Source: Exophiala sp. HKRS030
Lineage: Eukaryota; Ascomycota; Eurotiomycetes; Chaetothyriales; Herpotrichiellaceae
NCBI GenBank assembly: GCA_023897205.1
Contig: JAHWDD010000002.1
Span: 1,550,001 to 1,614,000 of the forward strand
Length of the DNA: 64,000 bases
Reading direction: 5' to 3'
How positions within the stretch are numbered: position 1 is the first letter of the stretch; every line of letters starts with the position of its first letter. Positions 12,141-25,017 of the stretch are shown here, piece by piece. The position numbers and the translations under genes were made by a program. Under the pieces are notes generated by a model, which searched no databases, was not told the origin of the DNA, and was given only the letters and a program-made list of their open reading frames with translations.

Positions 12141-15100
12141 ATGCTGACGCTCTCTTCTACAGCCTCCGGCGTTTTGACGCAACCATTCCCACCCTCAATA
12201 CCTGATCCTTCAAGGTCACCAGAAAACACCGATGAACGTTCCGAGCCTATAACGCAGAATGGAGCGAATTACTCCGACAGTGAAAGTGAGCTGTCCGAAC
12301 CCGCAGAACCTATCGTTGCCGCCAGCTCGCTGCCACAAGTCAAGGTCGACGATGAGGACGAAAACATGAAAGATGTAAATGAACCTAGCTCTGACGAACA
12401 AGACGCTGAGGGTGATGCGGATTATGAGATGGACACTTCTATGCAAGTAAACAGCGTGAAATCCGAAGAAAACGACTCTTCCTCGGATGAGTCCATCAGA
12501 CCGGCTAAGAGAAAGGCACCTCCGGTCGATGGAGATGATGACATCCGAAACAACCCAGAACTGTACGGTCTGAGACGCAGCGGAAGAGCTCGTCATGTTC
12601 CTAACATGGCCGAATCGGACGCTGAGCAGGACTCGGACTCGGACATTGCTCCTCGCCCGCGAAAGCGTTTGCGACAAGTCTCTCAGCGGTCCTCGAAACA
12701 GCATACACCCATGATCGATTCGCCCTCTATGTCTGACGATGACTCCGATGCGTATGGCGGCAAACGTGCGAGGCTCACCAAGAAGCAGCGCCGACGAATC
12801 TTGCAGTCCGCCGATAGCCTCACACCTGCTCACGCCGAAATCCGCTTCTCCACCCGTCGCGCTGCAAAAGTTTCTTCTTATAATGAAGATGAGGATGATG
12901 GCATGTTTGAAGAGGATGATGTTGATACGATGACGCCGAACTACTGGGCCAACGAACAAGACAACTCTCCTGCTATTGACGCAGTATTAAATCACCGTCT
13001 CAAAGTCGATATAACAACTCCGACGCGCACGAAGGACGACTACGAGTTTCTCATCAAGTGGCAGCAGAAATCACATTATCATGCCACCTGGGAGACTATA
13101 GAGTCTTTAAAGGATGTCAGAAGTCTAAAACGATTGGATAATTACATCAAGAAATACTTGATGGAAGATATTAGAATCGTCAACGACCCCGACATTGCAC
13201 CTGAGGACAAGGAGAAGTGGCTCTTGTACCGAGAGGAGGTCGCTGAAGCTCTGGAAGAGCACAAGAAAGTTGAAAGAGTGATTGGCGACCGTGAAGGTGA
13301 AGAAGGCACGGAGTATTTCGTAAAGTGGAAGGGTCTTCTGTACAATGACGCCAGCTGGGAATCGTCAAGTCTGGTAAGCGAGATCGCTCAAACCGAGATT
13401 GATCGATACTTGGCACGCAGACGAGAAGATTTCAGATCGAACGCTACCGAGAGCAATCCTGGAACCCGACGAGCCTTCCTTCCCATGAGAGAACAGCCAT
13501 CATACATCCAGAACGGAACTCTTAAGGATTTTCAACTTCAAGGGTTGAACTTCCTTGCTTTCAATTGGTCACGTTCGAAGAATGTTGTCCTTGCCGATGA
13601 AATGGGTCTAGGAAAGACCGTTCAGACCGTCGCTTTCATGAGCTGGCTGAGGCACGATCGTGGTCAACAAGGTCCCTTTATCGTCGCTGTTCCTCTCTCA
13701 ACCATGCCTGCTTGGGCCGACACCTTTGACCATTGGGCTCCTGACATAAATTACGTGGTCTATAACGGACCTCAAGCCGCCCGCAATATCATCAAGGAGT
13801 ACGAGTTATTTCCTGATGGCAACGTGCGTCATCCACGGTTCCACGTCCTTCTCACAACTTATGAGTTCGTTCTGCAAGATGCCCCGTTCTTGAGCCAGAT
13901 CAAGTGGCAATTCATGGCTATCGATGAAGCCCATCGTTTGAAGAACAGGGAGTCTCAATTGTACGATCGCTTACGGGAGTTCAGAGCACCAGCACGACTT
14001 CTTATCACTGGTACACCTGTGCAAAATAACCTTGGCGAGTTGTCAGCGCTTTTCGACTTCCTAAATCCTGGTGTCATTAACATTGACGAGAGTATGGATT
14101 TAACTACGGAAGAAGCAAGTGCAAAGATTGCCAAGCTCACCGAGGACATCAAACCGTACATGTTACGCCGTACAAAGAACAAGGTTGAAAAGGACTTGCC
14201 ACCTAAGACTGAAAAGATCATTCGAGTCGAATTGTCAGATATTCAGCTCGAGTACTACAAGAATATTTTGACCAAAAACTATGCCGCTCTCAATCAAGGC
14301 GCGAAAGGACAGAAACAGTCGCTGCTCAATATCATGATGGAACTGAAGAAGGCAAGCAATCATCCCTTCATGTTTCCCAGTGCAGAAGAACGACTGGTAC
14401 CCGATGGCGCTAGAAAGGACGAAGTCCTCCGAGCGTTGGTCACCAGTAGTGGTAAGATGATGTTGCTTGATCAACTCCTTACCAAGCTCAAGCGTGACGG
14501 TCATCGCGTCTTGATCTTCAGTCAAATGGTGAGAATGCTCGATATTCTCGGGGATTACATGGACTACAGAGGTCATGCTTATCAGCGGCTCGATGGTACT
14601 ATCGCGGCAGCCCCTCGTCGAATCGCCATTGATCATTTCAATGCACCAGAGAGCACCGATTTCTGTTTTCTCCTGTCAACAAGAGCTGGTGGTCTGGGTA
14701 TTAACCTCATGACTGCCGATACAGTCATCATCTTCGACTCAGATTGGAACCCCCAGGCTGATTTGCAAGCTATGGCTCGCGCCCACAGAATCGGTCAAGT
14801 CAGGCCTGTGAGCGTCTACCGCTTGGTATCAAAGGAGACAGTTGAGGAAGAAATCTTGGAACGTGCCAGAAACAAGCTGATGCTAGAGTTTTTGACCATC
14901 CAGCGTGGCGTTACCGATAAAGAAACCCAAGCCCGACGTACCGCCCTGGTTGGGGAGCCTGGAAGCTCAAGTGAAATTTCAAGAATTCTCAAGAAACGTG
15001 GTCAAAAGATGTTTGAACAGACAGACAACCAGAAAAAGCTTGAAGAACTTGATCTGGATGCTGTACTCAACAATGCCGAAGATTACAAAGTGGAACAGCC

Positions 15101-16826
15101 AGATGGCACAGATGCTGATGGTGGCGAAGAATTCCTACGCAGTTTCGACTTTGTTGATGTTAAAGTCGATGAAATGTCTTGGGATGATATCATTCCTAAA
15201 GAGCAACTCGAGGAGCTCAAAGCAGAGGAACAGAAGAAGGCCGATGAGAAATATCTTGCTGAAGTCATCGAACAGAACAAACCTCGAGTGCGAAATCGCG
15301 ATGTTGAGGATCGTGAGGCTCGGAAGGCACGAAGACAAGAACAGCGCCAGAAGGAGATTGACTCGGACAGCGAGTCCGAGGAAGGTCCTAAGGCCGACCC
15401 TGCACGGCCATTAAGTGAACGAGAGTACCGTTATCTGATCAAAGGTCACCTTCGCTATGGCTCAATCGATGATCGACAAGAAGAATTTTTGGCTGAAGCC
15501 CGTCTTCGTGGGAGAGATATTGGCGTTGTTAAAGCTGCGATGAAGGAAGTTTGGGACAAATCGACTGAGCTCTTCAACGCAGAACAGGAACGCATGGCAG
15601 AATTGGAGCGAACTGCGAATCGTCCGATCACTAAAAAGGACCGCAAAGCTATCCTTTTTGAGCTCCATGGCGTCAAGCGAATCAATGCGGAGACCATCCT
15701 TGAGCGCCCTAACGAGATGAGACTGCTGCAAGATGTGACCTCAAAGGATCCTGACTTCAAGTCGTTCCGCATTCCCGAAGCCACGAAGAGTGCAGGATAC
15801 ACATGTCCATGGGGAGCACGCGAAGATGGTATGCTTTGTGTTGGCATTTCTCGTCATGGCTATGGTGCCTGGGAAAAGATTCGGGATGACCCCGACCTTG
15901 GTTTGAACGACAAATTCTTCCTTGAAGAACATCGTGTCGACAAGAAAGCCGAACGCGAGAGGCTCGATGATAAGAATGCCAAGTCACCAGGTGCGGTTCA
16001 TCTCGTCAGACGTGCGGACTATCTTATCTCTGTTCTGAAGAGTAAGTACGGTGACGACCCTGCCGCTAAAAGAGCCGTGGAGAACCATCATCGAAACAAC
16101 AAGAAGCTACAAGCTGAACGCTCTGCCAACATCGGCTCACCCGTTCCCGGGTCCCATCGCAAGGTACATCGAGACTCTGAAAAGCCACGACACCGCCCTA
16201 GCCAGGCTCATCGTGATAGCTCTGAAAGATATGGTACTCCACGAGCTGACAGCCGTCATGGTCACGGTCGACATGATAGCGAGCGCCGAGATGAGAGAGA
16301 TCGCAGATATCGTGATGACCATGGCCATGGTTCCCATCACAATCGGCACGGCAGCGAGCACCGTCGTAGCGAAAACCCCGCTGGTGGTTCCTCGTCCGAC
16401 GTCGATCCACTCATGCAGGTGCTTTTCAAGCCTGTTAGAGAGAGCTTGAAGAAGATCAAGGCGACAACAAAGAGCGCCATTCCTGATTCTCAACAGCGAG
16501 CGAATGAATTAAGAGTCCTGCTGAAGCAAATTGGTAATTTCATTACTGAGCAGATAGCGGATCTTGATGACAACCATGAATCCGTTGAGAAACGTTTTTG
16601 GTAGGTCACCAACCGCTTGTTTACGAAGTACTTGCTAACGTTGACTAGGGATTACGCCGCCACTTATTGGCCTAACAAAGGTATCAAGGGTCAAGAACTT
16701 CAGACCATCCACGGAAAGATCGTGGCTTCGGACAATAAACTTGCTGGCGAGGCATCACCAAATGACGATTCAAGCAATGTTGAAGGTCGGGCCAATGGTT
16801 CTTACCGTACTTCGCCGCCTCATTGA
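12141..16826 (+). CDS. CHD1: CHD1 chromodomain ATP-dependent chromatin remodeller
   Basis: Main exon 12141-16600, intron 16601-16648 (GTAGGT, branch GCTAAC, TAG), last exon 16649-16826; 1545 aa. Domain order: acidic, disordered N terminus; tandem chromodomains (about 280-340 and 376-430, with FLIKWQQKSHYHATWE and YFVKWKGLLYNDASWE); SNF2 ATPase lobe with DEMGLGKT (about 486) and DEAH (about 594); helicase C lobe ending in ARAHRIGQ (about 885); SANT/SLIDE-type DNA-binding region (about 1090-1310); His/Arg-rich linker; and a C-terminal helical CHD1 domain (FKPVRESLKKIK). CHD1 spaces nucleosomes in transcribed genes. The start may be wrong: CTGAC plus TTCTACAG at 12144-12162 looks like an intron end. 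Joining it to ATGATGGAGT at 11719 (GTGAGT at 11729) keeps the frame and would begin MMESSGVLTQ. Confidence 0.95.
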
Positions 16827-17850
16827 GCGTCAGTAGATCTTGTGATCCCTCAGAAGCCTCAACTATTCAGACTTCACGGCTACATGATGACATGTCCTGA
16901 ACGACGACCTGGAGTCACAGTGCATGGTTGGTCAAAGAATCATTCACATTACATCTTACTACGACAACTTCATTAGCCCTCAGGTATTCGTAACATCGAT
17001 AATTAGCGACAGCATTCAAGACTAGATATAACGACCACATCTGCTATTCAACTATTGTTTGATGCGGATTGCAACGACTAGGCATGCGAGACGGCGTACG
17101 GGTAGCTACACTTCCGTTTCAGTCGTGTGACGGTTGAGTTGGAGCAACACCATCATGAAGGGGACTTCATGGAGTTTTGATGAACTTTCTTGTCCGGCGG
17201 AGAAGGGGTTTTACCGTAGGTGAGGGACAATGATGAAAAGTATGCGCGCATGGACATGCCGAACGTCGATGCATCTATACAGGGAATCATTGTCGACGGC
17301 TGTATACCAAAAGGATCTGAGCGTGGGGTTACGTGACAGTGTCCAACAAAAGCAATCAGGGCCAGAGATGGCTGGAGAGCATGCGGAAAGTAAGGCGTCT
17401 CTTGTCGACTTGAGCTTGACACGAGAATGGAAAAAAAGTCGTCACCAGTATGCTTGAATCGCTGAACCTAGCAAAAGTGTCTTTCGTCTTCTGCGAGGAA
17501 GAATTGATCGGAGATATCAATGTTTATCACATAAAGATGATATGATCCGCAACTTAATTCTTGTGGTCGATCGCTTTTCACTCCCGAAGAAGTATCTCAT
17601 CGTAGACTGTCTTGCGTGATATGGACGAATATCGTCTTCTGGTCATTCCCATCTCCAACGCTGCATGCCGAACGTTGAATGCATCTATCTGTATACCTAG
17701 GCATATAACATGTTCTTCTTCGGTATCGACCATCTTCGTGAAACCCATATCCATTCACATACTAACAGATACAGCAATTCCGGGCAAAATGGAAATCCCC
17801 CCTGAAAAGGACAACATAGCTAGCCCATGGAAAACCATCGTTGTCCAGCT
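16827..17850. other. 3' spacer, no gene seen
   Basis: A 1-kb stretch downstream of CHD1 and downstream of the GPI protein gene (tail to tail). Short open frames only, none with a recognisable peptide. Expected content is the two 3' UTRs. Confidence 0.5.
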
Positions 17851-18318
17851 TCACAGTAGACCACCGATTATGAGGGCAAGCATCGCCGCCACGACCGCCA
17901 CGCACGTGGCACCCGCTTTGGCCGACGCGGCCGCGTTCACCTTGAACTGCAACACGATCCCGCTCGTGAAGTTCGACTCTGCCCCGTCAAACGCGACCGT
18001 GGTGAGGTTCCCGCACTCCCTGTTCAGGGTGGCGTTGAATTGGAGGCCGGGGAGTTTGAGCATGGCTTGGTCTAGGGGGGCCCGGGCCGGGTCGCTGCCC
18101 TGAGGCGACGCGGCGAGGTAGGCGGCGCGGTAGGTGGCGTTGGTGCCGACGACCGAGAAATTGGCTATCCTGCTGTAGGATTCGCAGTCCGGGGAAGAGG
18201 AAAGGGAGGAGGACTGACGGGCGTCGAGCAGGTGGAGTGGCAAGGAGAGGGCGGTGGTCAGGGATATGAAGGAGACGAGGAGGACCAAGAAGCTGGAGGA
18301 TTGCGTGGTTGATTTCAT
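17851..18318 (-). CDS. Small GPI-anchored cell-surface protein
   Basis: 155 aa, single exon. Residues 1-24 form a signal peptide (a polar start, then SSFLVLLVSFISLTTALS). The last 20 residues form a hydrophobic GPI-attachment tail (VAVVAAMLALIIGGLL) preceded by small residues (NAAASAKAGA), where the anchor is probably added. In between lie three Cys and several N-glycosylation sequons (NFS, NAT, NLT, NFT). This layout is typical of small fungal cell-wall or plasma-membrane GPI proteins; the function is unknown. The longer upstream extension to 18471 is unlikely, because it would bury the signal peptide. The proposed start ATG at 18318 immediately precedes the signal sequence. Confidence 0.75.
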   Translation of the reverse strand: MKSTTQSSSFLVLLVSFISLTTALSLPLHLLDARQSSSLSSSPDCESYSRIANFSVVGTNATYRAAYLAASPQGSDPARAPLDQAMLKLPGLQFNATLNRECGNLTTVAFDGAESNFTSGIVLQFKVNAAASAKAGATCVAVVAAMLALIIGGLL

Positions 18319-19209
18319 GATGATAGTCGAGGGTCGGATGTGGGTGTGTATGGCCTTGAATGAGGGTATTTGTTCGGAATGTGGTATCGTGATAGATCTG
18401 CCCTTGTAGGCGTCGATAGAAGTGTGGCCGGCCACGTGGAAGAGAACGAATTGCAAACCTGAAAAAGACAACGAGAAATTCAGTAGCAGGAATGAAGAAA
18501 AAAAAAGTAGAGCAGAGCAACCAGGCTGAAGAAAGGAAGAAAGGGGAAGAGAGAGAAGAGAGATAGAAGATCACTGTGGGCTGGGTAGAAGAGTGAGGAA
18601 AGAGGGGGAACAGATACTCCCTTAATAAGGACAGCCATCTCGAGGCAGCGCTTGAAACTATGAGACGTTCGAGCGTTCCCATGGTGCCGCCGTCAAAGGT
18701 GCGTGATGAGGAAGATCTGAAACCGATAAGGTGTCGAAACGAAACCGGAGACGAGATCTCTCCTCTGCTCCCCCTTACGGAGTCTGATCAGTGCCTTGTC
18801 CCTTGAGACGAGATATCATGAGATGAAGCTTGTGATTGTTATCATTTAGAGGAGCTTGCAGCATTAGGAGCACCACCCGAGTCCAATCTTGTGTCGATAC
18901 GGTGTATGGTACGTCTTTTTTTCTTTCAGAAATCTCAGGAGGTGTTGCAAAACACACAGCCTCGTGAGTTCATGACGAGGCCGCGGGAATCGGCTATATA
19001 TCGGCACCACCGTCATTTCTCGGGATCCCAATCCAAACTTCCTACTTCTTTTCACAATCGTGATAACTTCAAGAATGAAAGGTAGCTGATTTCACAGGGA
19101 GCGACAACTTGATGTACCAGCAACTCGTCAATGGTCTTGATGTTACATCTCTGTCGAGGCGCTTCATCGTTCTCCTGAAACGCACTGCTCGCATCACTGA
19201 CCAAGACAT

Positions 19210-20178
19210 CTAGTTCTTGTAGTCGCTACCGTGGAGGTATTCCTCGTATCTGATATGGGGCTGCATCTCAAAGTACAACGTCTCGGGGTCACTGTTCATC
19301 TTAAAGTTGTATGCCGCCTCTTCATCGCCAATGAGCTGCTTTTGCACTCTTCCACCGGCCACGGCGGCTTCGATGAGTAACTGGGCTTTGCAACTCCTCT
19401 CGAGGACCATGTACAGGAATGCGGCTTCGTCCACAGTATTACCAACGGTCAACAAGCCGTGGTTGACGAGGATGCAAGCTTTGCCGCCTCCAAGGGCTTC
19501 GGCAATATTCTCGCCTTCCTCGCCGGAGAGAGCCACGCCACCATACGTCTCGTACACGGAGTGGGCATCGTAAAAGTTGCAGACGTCCTGGTTGAGCATC
19601 TCCAGTGGTTTCCCGAATGCCGAGTACGCACGGCCGTAGATCGAGTGTGCGTGGCAGACTGCGTGAACGTCAGGTCGGCGCTTGTGTGCAGCACTGTGAA
19701 TCGAGACACCAGCGGCATTGGCTGGGATTTCCTGCATTGCATTGTTGATAAGCCAAGAGTTCAATCACGCATAATGCGTGACAGTGTGACTAACTGTATT
19801 TCCTCCAACAACCTCGCCGGTCATGTAGTTGATGCAGACCATGTCGCTTGCTTTCATCATGCCGTAATGAACGCCAAGGGGGTTAATCCATAGGCGGTCT
19901 TCGAATTCTGGATCCCGCACGCTGATGTGTCCGCTGATACCTTCCGCATAGCCCTCTCGAGCCCAGACCCTGAACGCAGCGGCCATGTGTTCGAGTTGCC
20001 ATTGTCGTTTCTCTTCGTGCGTGTTGAAGGTGGGAATCTTGGGGAGAGGTTTGCTATTCGCCTGATGGGCAAGCGACTCTAGCGGGGTGAGTTCCTTCTT
20101 CGTAGAGGCTGCTGCTGCTGCAACTTTGCAAGTCTGGACGACCGAAACAGCCTCGTCGTGTAATGCGATTGGCGCCAT
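19210..20178 (-). CDS. Class II aldolase/adducin-domain protein
   Basis: Two exons, 20178-19795 and 19731-19210, separated by a 63-nt intron (GTTAGT...GCAG); 301 aa. The aldolase II fold is recognisable by EGYAEGISGHISVRDP (about residue 80), the zinc-site histidines in DVHAVCHAHSIYGRAYSAFG, and ACILVNHGLLTVGNTVDEA. Joining the exons gives VVGGNT-EIPANAAG, as in homologues. The family covers fuculose/ribulose-phosphate aldolases and adducin. Fungal members of this type are mostly uncharacterised (the Mug14 group in fission yeast), so no substrate is assigned. The protein is probably cytosolic, since no signal peptide is visible. Confidence 0.88.
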
Positions 20179-21396
20179 TTGTGTACTGGTACCTTACGTT
20201 TTGAAGAACTTTTCAATGCAAATTCGCTTGGAAAGTCTTGCTTCTCTCGTTATAGATACAAGGCATCAATGGGTCGACGTTCTCACCAGACGGAGATGAG
20301 AGTTAGGCCTTCTGATAACAACGAATTCGACGGGATAGGAATTGCGGATAAGACCGCGCGATAGTAAGACTTCAGTAGCCCACACAGTCTGAAAGGGAAG
20401 TGCGGTCCGATGAGCAGCGAAGTGGTACAAGCCATACGATTGGCAGGACATATGAGAAGGGCAAGAAAATGTTGCTGATCACAGCCTGGTATCTCTGACA
20501 CATCACTTGCCTTGATTTCTTCACGACTGGGCGAAAGAACCTAGTCCGCTTTATTGATCGCAGACTCCTTTCGACACACGCAGATTAGCACTCAGCTGCC
20601 ACATGCCAGAGAAATGGCCTCCTTGATGACTGAATACTGAAGTGCCTATCGTGAGAAAGATCTCTGCTTCGTCAAGCAAGCGCATTTCGTTCTTTGCAGT
20701 GGTGGTCGTACTAAGCTTCACAATGCCGTATGTAAGGTCGTCTATCCTGTTGCTTGTCCGAGTCCACTGCAAGGGTGGGAGCCACAGACCTGCCGATCAT
20801 GGAGAACATCAAGGGTCGTGCTCAGGGTTATGAAGCAGGCTACACCGAGAGCAGGTTGTTGAAGAGTCGTTCTCGTCCCTACAGCGCTAAGACGTAAGAG
20901 GTTAGATCTTATCCTGGTTTGACCTTGTCAAATCAATTTGTCGAAGGCCACGCTTCATCGTCCTCTCGACCTCAATCAACCCCAGATGTAACGGGTGGAG
21001 AAGTCCCTCTCGGAATGTACAGGATGGCGGGAGACGGATGCGCTATCTTCTCTCTTGGAAGTCGAAGGCCACTATCTTTTGACGTCGATAAGCGATCGTT
21101 ACGGCCACTAGGAGTTCAGGTAGGGAAATTGAAACCCAATATGGAAGAGGATCATGTGGAGGCTTTACGGACGACTCTGGACAGTCCTGGTCTATCACAC
21201 TTGGACGCTGTGATCATCGCATGGCAGAAGATACTGCCCAAGGGCGTGTATTGTGACTCCCAAAAGATTTCGCACTCCCTCCCTTTCCAGTGGTTGCTCC
21301 TCACACTTCGCTGCTGAAACTACACAAGTGGCTGTATCCTAGGTTTGTCTTTGATCTCTTCTCCCTGACTGCTCTTTATTGCTCTATCCTGGCGAA
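20179..21396. other. Spacer with an unassigned open frame
   Basis: 1.2 kb between the divergent aldolase and dioxygenase genes. A 132-codon + strand frame at 20919-21317 lacks an ATG at its start and has no family I recognise. A - strand frame at 20551-20772 contains EAEIFLTIGTS, loosely like a Rossmann-fold strand, but is too short to call. Either could be a relic; otherwise the region serves as promoter. Confidence 0.35.
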
Positions 21397-22915
21397 ATGA
21401 TCTCCCGACTACAGGAAGAGCCGGAGGATGTCTTTGATCCCAAGGTTGTCACCATGGCCCCTTCGCATGCTTCCTCTCTGACTAACAATATGTCCAGATA
21501 CACCTGGCATGCGAGCTTCCAACAAAATCATTCACTTTCGAAGATCTAAACCTACAACCGTCCGCTACAAGTACAAAGATTGCAGCTACTCTGCCATTTC
21601 CGATCCTTTCAGCAGAGGGAGTCCGGGCCTACAGACGCTCTCTATTCACAACAAAAGTTCTTCACAACTGTGCCGGAAGACCGGGCCCTGCCACCCTGAC
21701 TCTTCGCAATGCCGCAGAATACTCGACCTTTATTAAACAATTCTGGACGCACCCCGAGACAACCCGACTGTTGTCAGAGGCAGCCGGAGTTCCCCTCCGG
21801 ATCGTGATGCAAACTGAGATAGGCCACACAAACATCCAGACCAAGGGCGGTACCATTGAAGAAATGGTCTCTGAGCTCAGCGTCGAGCCACAAACCACAA
21901 AGGTGCCGTTAACGGACGAAGATCGTGCTTACGACCCTCTTCAAGCTTCTACCATCATTCCCTGGCAGTTGGTTTCCCCTATTTTTCTACTCTACACGCA
22001 CACTCCTGACAACTAACACTTGGAATTTTTCAAGTTATGACTCCTATCCCTATGTCTGTGTCATTATGCTCAGCGACACGGAAGGCATGCTCGGCGGTGA
22101 AACATACATCAAGACTGGCGACGGTGTACCCATGAAGGTGATGCTCACTCACACACACTCTCTCTTACACTTAAATACCTATCCCCATCCAGTGCTCGTC
22201 CGTCCTGATATACTTACTTTCCAAACAGGTCGAAGGCCCAACTCTAGGCTACGGCGTGATCCTGCAGGGCGGCCAAGTCGAACACCTCGCCGCTCGTTGC
22301 ATCGGTGTCACCGAACGCATCTCGACCATCACGTCCTTTTGCGCCGACGTCCCCCAGGTCTACGATTCGAGCCACATCACCAACGTTCGGTTCTACAGCG
22401 ACCGGCCCGTGCTGTACAAGCAGTGGACGCAGTTCCGCCTCGAGAAGATGAAACGTGAGATCGAAACACTTCTGGACGAGGTCTCGACCAGCCCGACGCT
22501 CCACGACGTCCGGCGCGTCCACGACTTCGCGGCCGACCAGGTGGCGTACATCAAGCGGACGGCGCACCAGCTGATCCCCCACGAGGACATCGCCAACGTG
22601 TTTGAGACCTTTGGAGGGCCCGCCATCCGTGACGCGAGGAACATGTGGGCGCGAGCCGAGACGCGACCGGACTTCCGGGAGCGGGTCGCCTCGGTGACGC
22701 CGAGGACCTGGATGCCCGGGAGTGACCTGTGGATCGACCTCGTCGACACCAAGATGGCCATCGAAGCGGGAAAGACTATCGAGTCGCAGCGCGGACGGTT
22801 CAAGTGGACCAGGGACCGACCGTTCCTCATGGGCGACGAACTCTTGCGGCAAGGGTTGCCCGAGGTGTTTTTGTCCTGGCTTCACGCGACGGGTTTGCCT
22901 GTCACGGTCGAATGA
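21397..22915 (+). CDS. Fungal Fe(II)/2-oxoglutarate-dependent oxygenase-like protein
   Basis: Four exons: 21397-21444, 21498-21967, 22035-22137 and 22229-22915; 435 aa. Joining exons 2 and 3 creates WHYDSYPYVCVIMLSD. This supplies the HxD of the iron site (H173, D175), with the distal histidine in GGQVEHLAAR (H226) and the 2OG-binding Arg in TERIST (R237). The N-terminal half carries FPILSAEGVRAYRRSLF and EIGHTNIQ, typical of this fungal family. Residues from about 265 form a helical C-terminal extension of unknown role. Substrates for the family are largely unknown; secondary or lipid metabolism is possible. Every junction is in phase and introns 1 and 2 have good CTAAC sites. The start is the first ATG of the conserved frame, ahead of EDVFDPKIHLACELP. 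Confidence 0.82.
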
Positions 22916-23317
22916 ATCATGTCTCTTTTCTTGACGAGTCTACTTGCTCAGGGACTCATTGATTGACTGTTCTTCGGATTCTTCGAAGGGTTGGGGATCA
23001 TTCCGAGTTCTTTCAGTTTCGAATCGCGGAGGAAGAGCGTTCTTGACTTTAGGTAACATTTGACGACTTTATGTCTATGATAGATTTGTGACCTGGTAGA
23101 TTGAGATTTTTTGGTCGACATGGTCAATTTTTCACGAAATATCTGTTAAAACCTCATTACATTCCATTTCATTCTTGGACCCCACAAGTGCTGTAACAGA
23201 CAAGAATGGCTTCAATGCGGTAGAGATCTATCAAGCAGAACAAAACCCATGTGACAGCGATTGTTTTACATAGAGGGAATGATAAATACTGGTACAGGCT
23301 TCTTCCTATCTACCACT

Positions 23318-24635
23318 TCAAGCATGACCTCTCCGCCGCTTTCCTTGGTTCCGAGGCCGTGGTGTGACAACCATGTGGTTGATCTTCTTTCTAGGTCGAG
23401 TTTTGAATCCAGATTTGGCCTTTTGGTGACGAGAGGAGTTAGTAGTGAACATCAACAAGCGGAACGTGTAGTTCAGGTAGGATCATCAAACATACCGGAA
23501 TACCCCAAGGACTGACGGGGATACGATTACCCTTGGACTTTCCTCGGCCACCTCCGTGGGCGTGATCAGCCGCGTTCATGGCCACACCTCGAACGGTCGG
23601 ACGGATACCCAGCCACCGAGACCGCCCTGCTTTTCCTAACTGTCTGTACTTGAAGTTGACGTTGCTCGCGACACCGATCGTGGCGACGGCTTCCTTGTCA
23701 ATGAGGCGAACCTCACCGCTGGCAAGGCGGACGGTCACGTAGTTGGCCACTTTTTCGAACCTCTTCAACTGCGCCGGAGTCAAAGAGTCCATGAGTTGGT
23801 CGGGCGTCAAGGAGGTCATGTCCATGCTGCTGGTTTCACCGATGAGCTTGATCATTTCCTTTTGCACGCTGTCTTCGCCCTTGCCGATGATGACTCCGTG
23901 TGTGCCGGCACTGCGACAAATTTTTGCGACCGAGTCCTTCGACGGGCAAATGTTGAAGATGGGCGTTCCCACTGGGATCATTCCAAGCTTCAAGCAATTG
24001 CCTTTCCACGCCGTTTTCGAAGCAACCACACCCAGATCTGTCGTGCCACCCATCTCTTTGATCAATTCTTCTGGGAGACCGCTTCGATAACTCTCGACGA
24101 TATCGCCGGCCCGTAGACCCTCGGCCGCCAGGATGTATGTCCGTTCGTTCGACTTCAGATTTCTCACTAGAGCGATATGGGCCGTGCGGTTTGGATCGTG
24201 TTCGATACGCTCGACAAGGTGTTTCCCGCCCTGCTGTCGCATGAAATCCACGGTTCTGATCCTTCGCTTGTGACCACCGCCACGGTGCCGGACCACGACG
24301 TGACCGGTGTTGTTTCTCCCTCCTCGTGCATGGCCCTTTTTCGGGGCTGTAAGTGAAAACCAAGGACGGCCTCTCCACAGGTGATCATTCAAGGGTCTGA
24401 CCAAGTGACGAATACCTGGGGTTCGAGGAGTGTATCGTCGGAGCTTGACTTCCTCCTTTGCGGAGCCAATACGGTCATCGGGCTCGGCTAGTGAGGAGCT
24501 CGTAAAGGCGCCGTCTAGATCTGATGTACTCGGGTGCACTGGGTCGACAACTTGCGCGTATGATCTGCGCAGAGCAGGCTTCGCAAAGCTACATGCCCTG
24601 CACAGAGTGCGAATTGGCACCCGGGGTTGGAGCAT
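23318..24635 (-). CDS. RML2: Mitochondrial large-subunit ribosomal protein uL2m
   Basis: Exons 24635-23496 and 23419-23318; 413 aa. The N terminus (MLQPRVPIRTLCRACSFAKP) is basic and hydrophobic, fitting a mitochondrial transit peptide. The uL2 N-terminal fold has HARGGRNNTGHVVVRHRGGG and the C-terminal domain has AGRSRWLGIRPTVRG. The signature NAADHAHGGGRGKSKGN contains the peptidyl-transferase-centre histidine region. Exon 2 completes the tail after VSPWGIP with AKSGFKTRPRKK and ends GKRRRGHA. Compared with bacterial L2, there is an insertion at about 285-310 (MTSLTPDQLMDSLTPAQ). The start at 24635 is the first ATG; the open frame upstream of it has none. The protein acts in mitochondrial translation. 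Confidence 0.94.
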
Positions 24636-25017
24636 TGTCTTCTGAGGGTAACACCCCAAACGGAGGGTGGGAAAGTTGCAAAACAACAGCTCAATTCAAG
24701 TTCAGGTTCATTGGACCCCGATGCCACCTCATCCCCTGCTGTAGAAGCAGAGCAAAGTTCAATGGTGTAGAAGATGGCTTCTCCCACTGCGAAGCTCCAA
24801 ATTTCGCAGTTTACATCTGAGAACAGAATAAACCAATCGGCTAACTTGCTCTCTGAGAGAGATGAGATGCATCCAAGGGCTGGTGAATGACTAAGCTGTT
24901 GACCGCGACTCCAGTTCACTTCATGATCAATATTTCTACTAATTGAGGCACGTCTCATCTTCCTGCTCACTCTGTTGTTCTTAATGATTCAACCTTGATC
25001 ATAGATTGGTAGTTGCC

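Noticed and set aside
20551..20772. Fragment with EAEIFLTIGTS, considered as a sirtuin or nucleotide-binding relic
   Set aside because: Too short, no further motif, flanks not consistent with that family.
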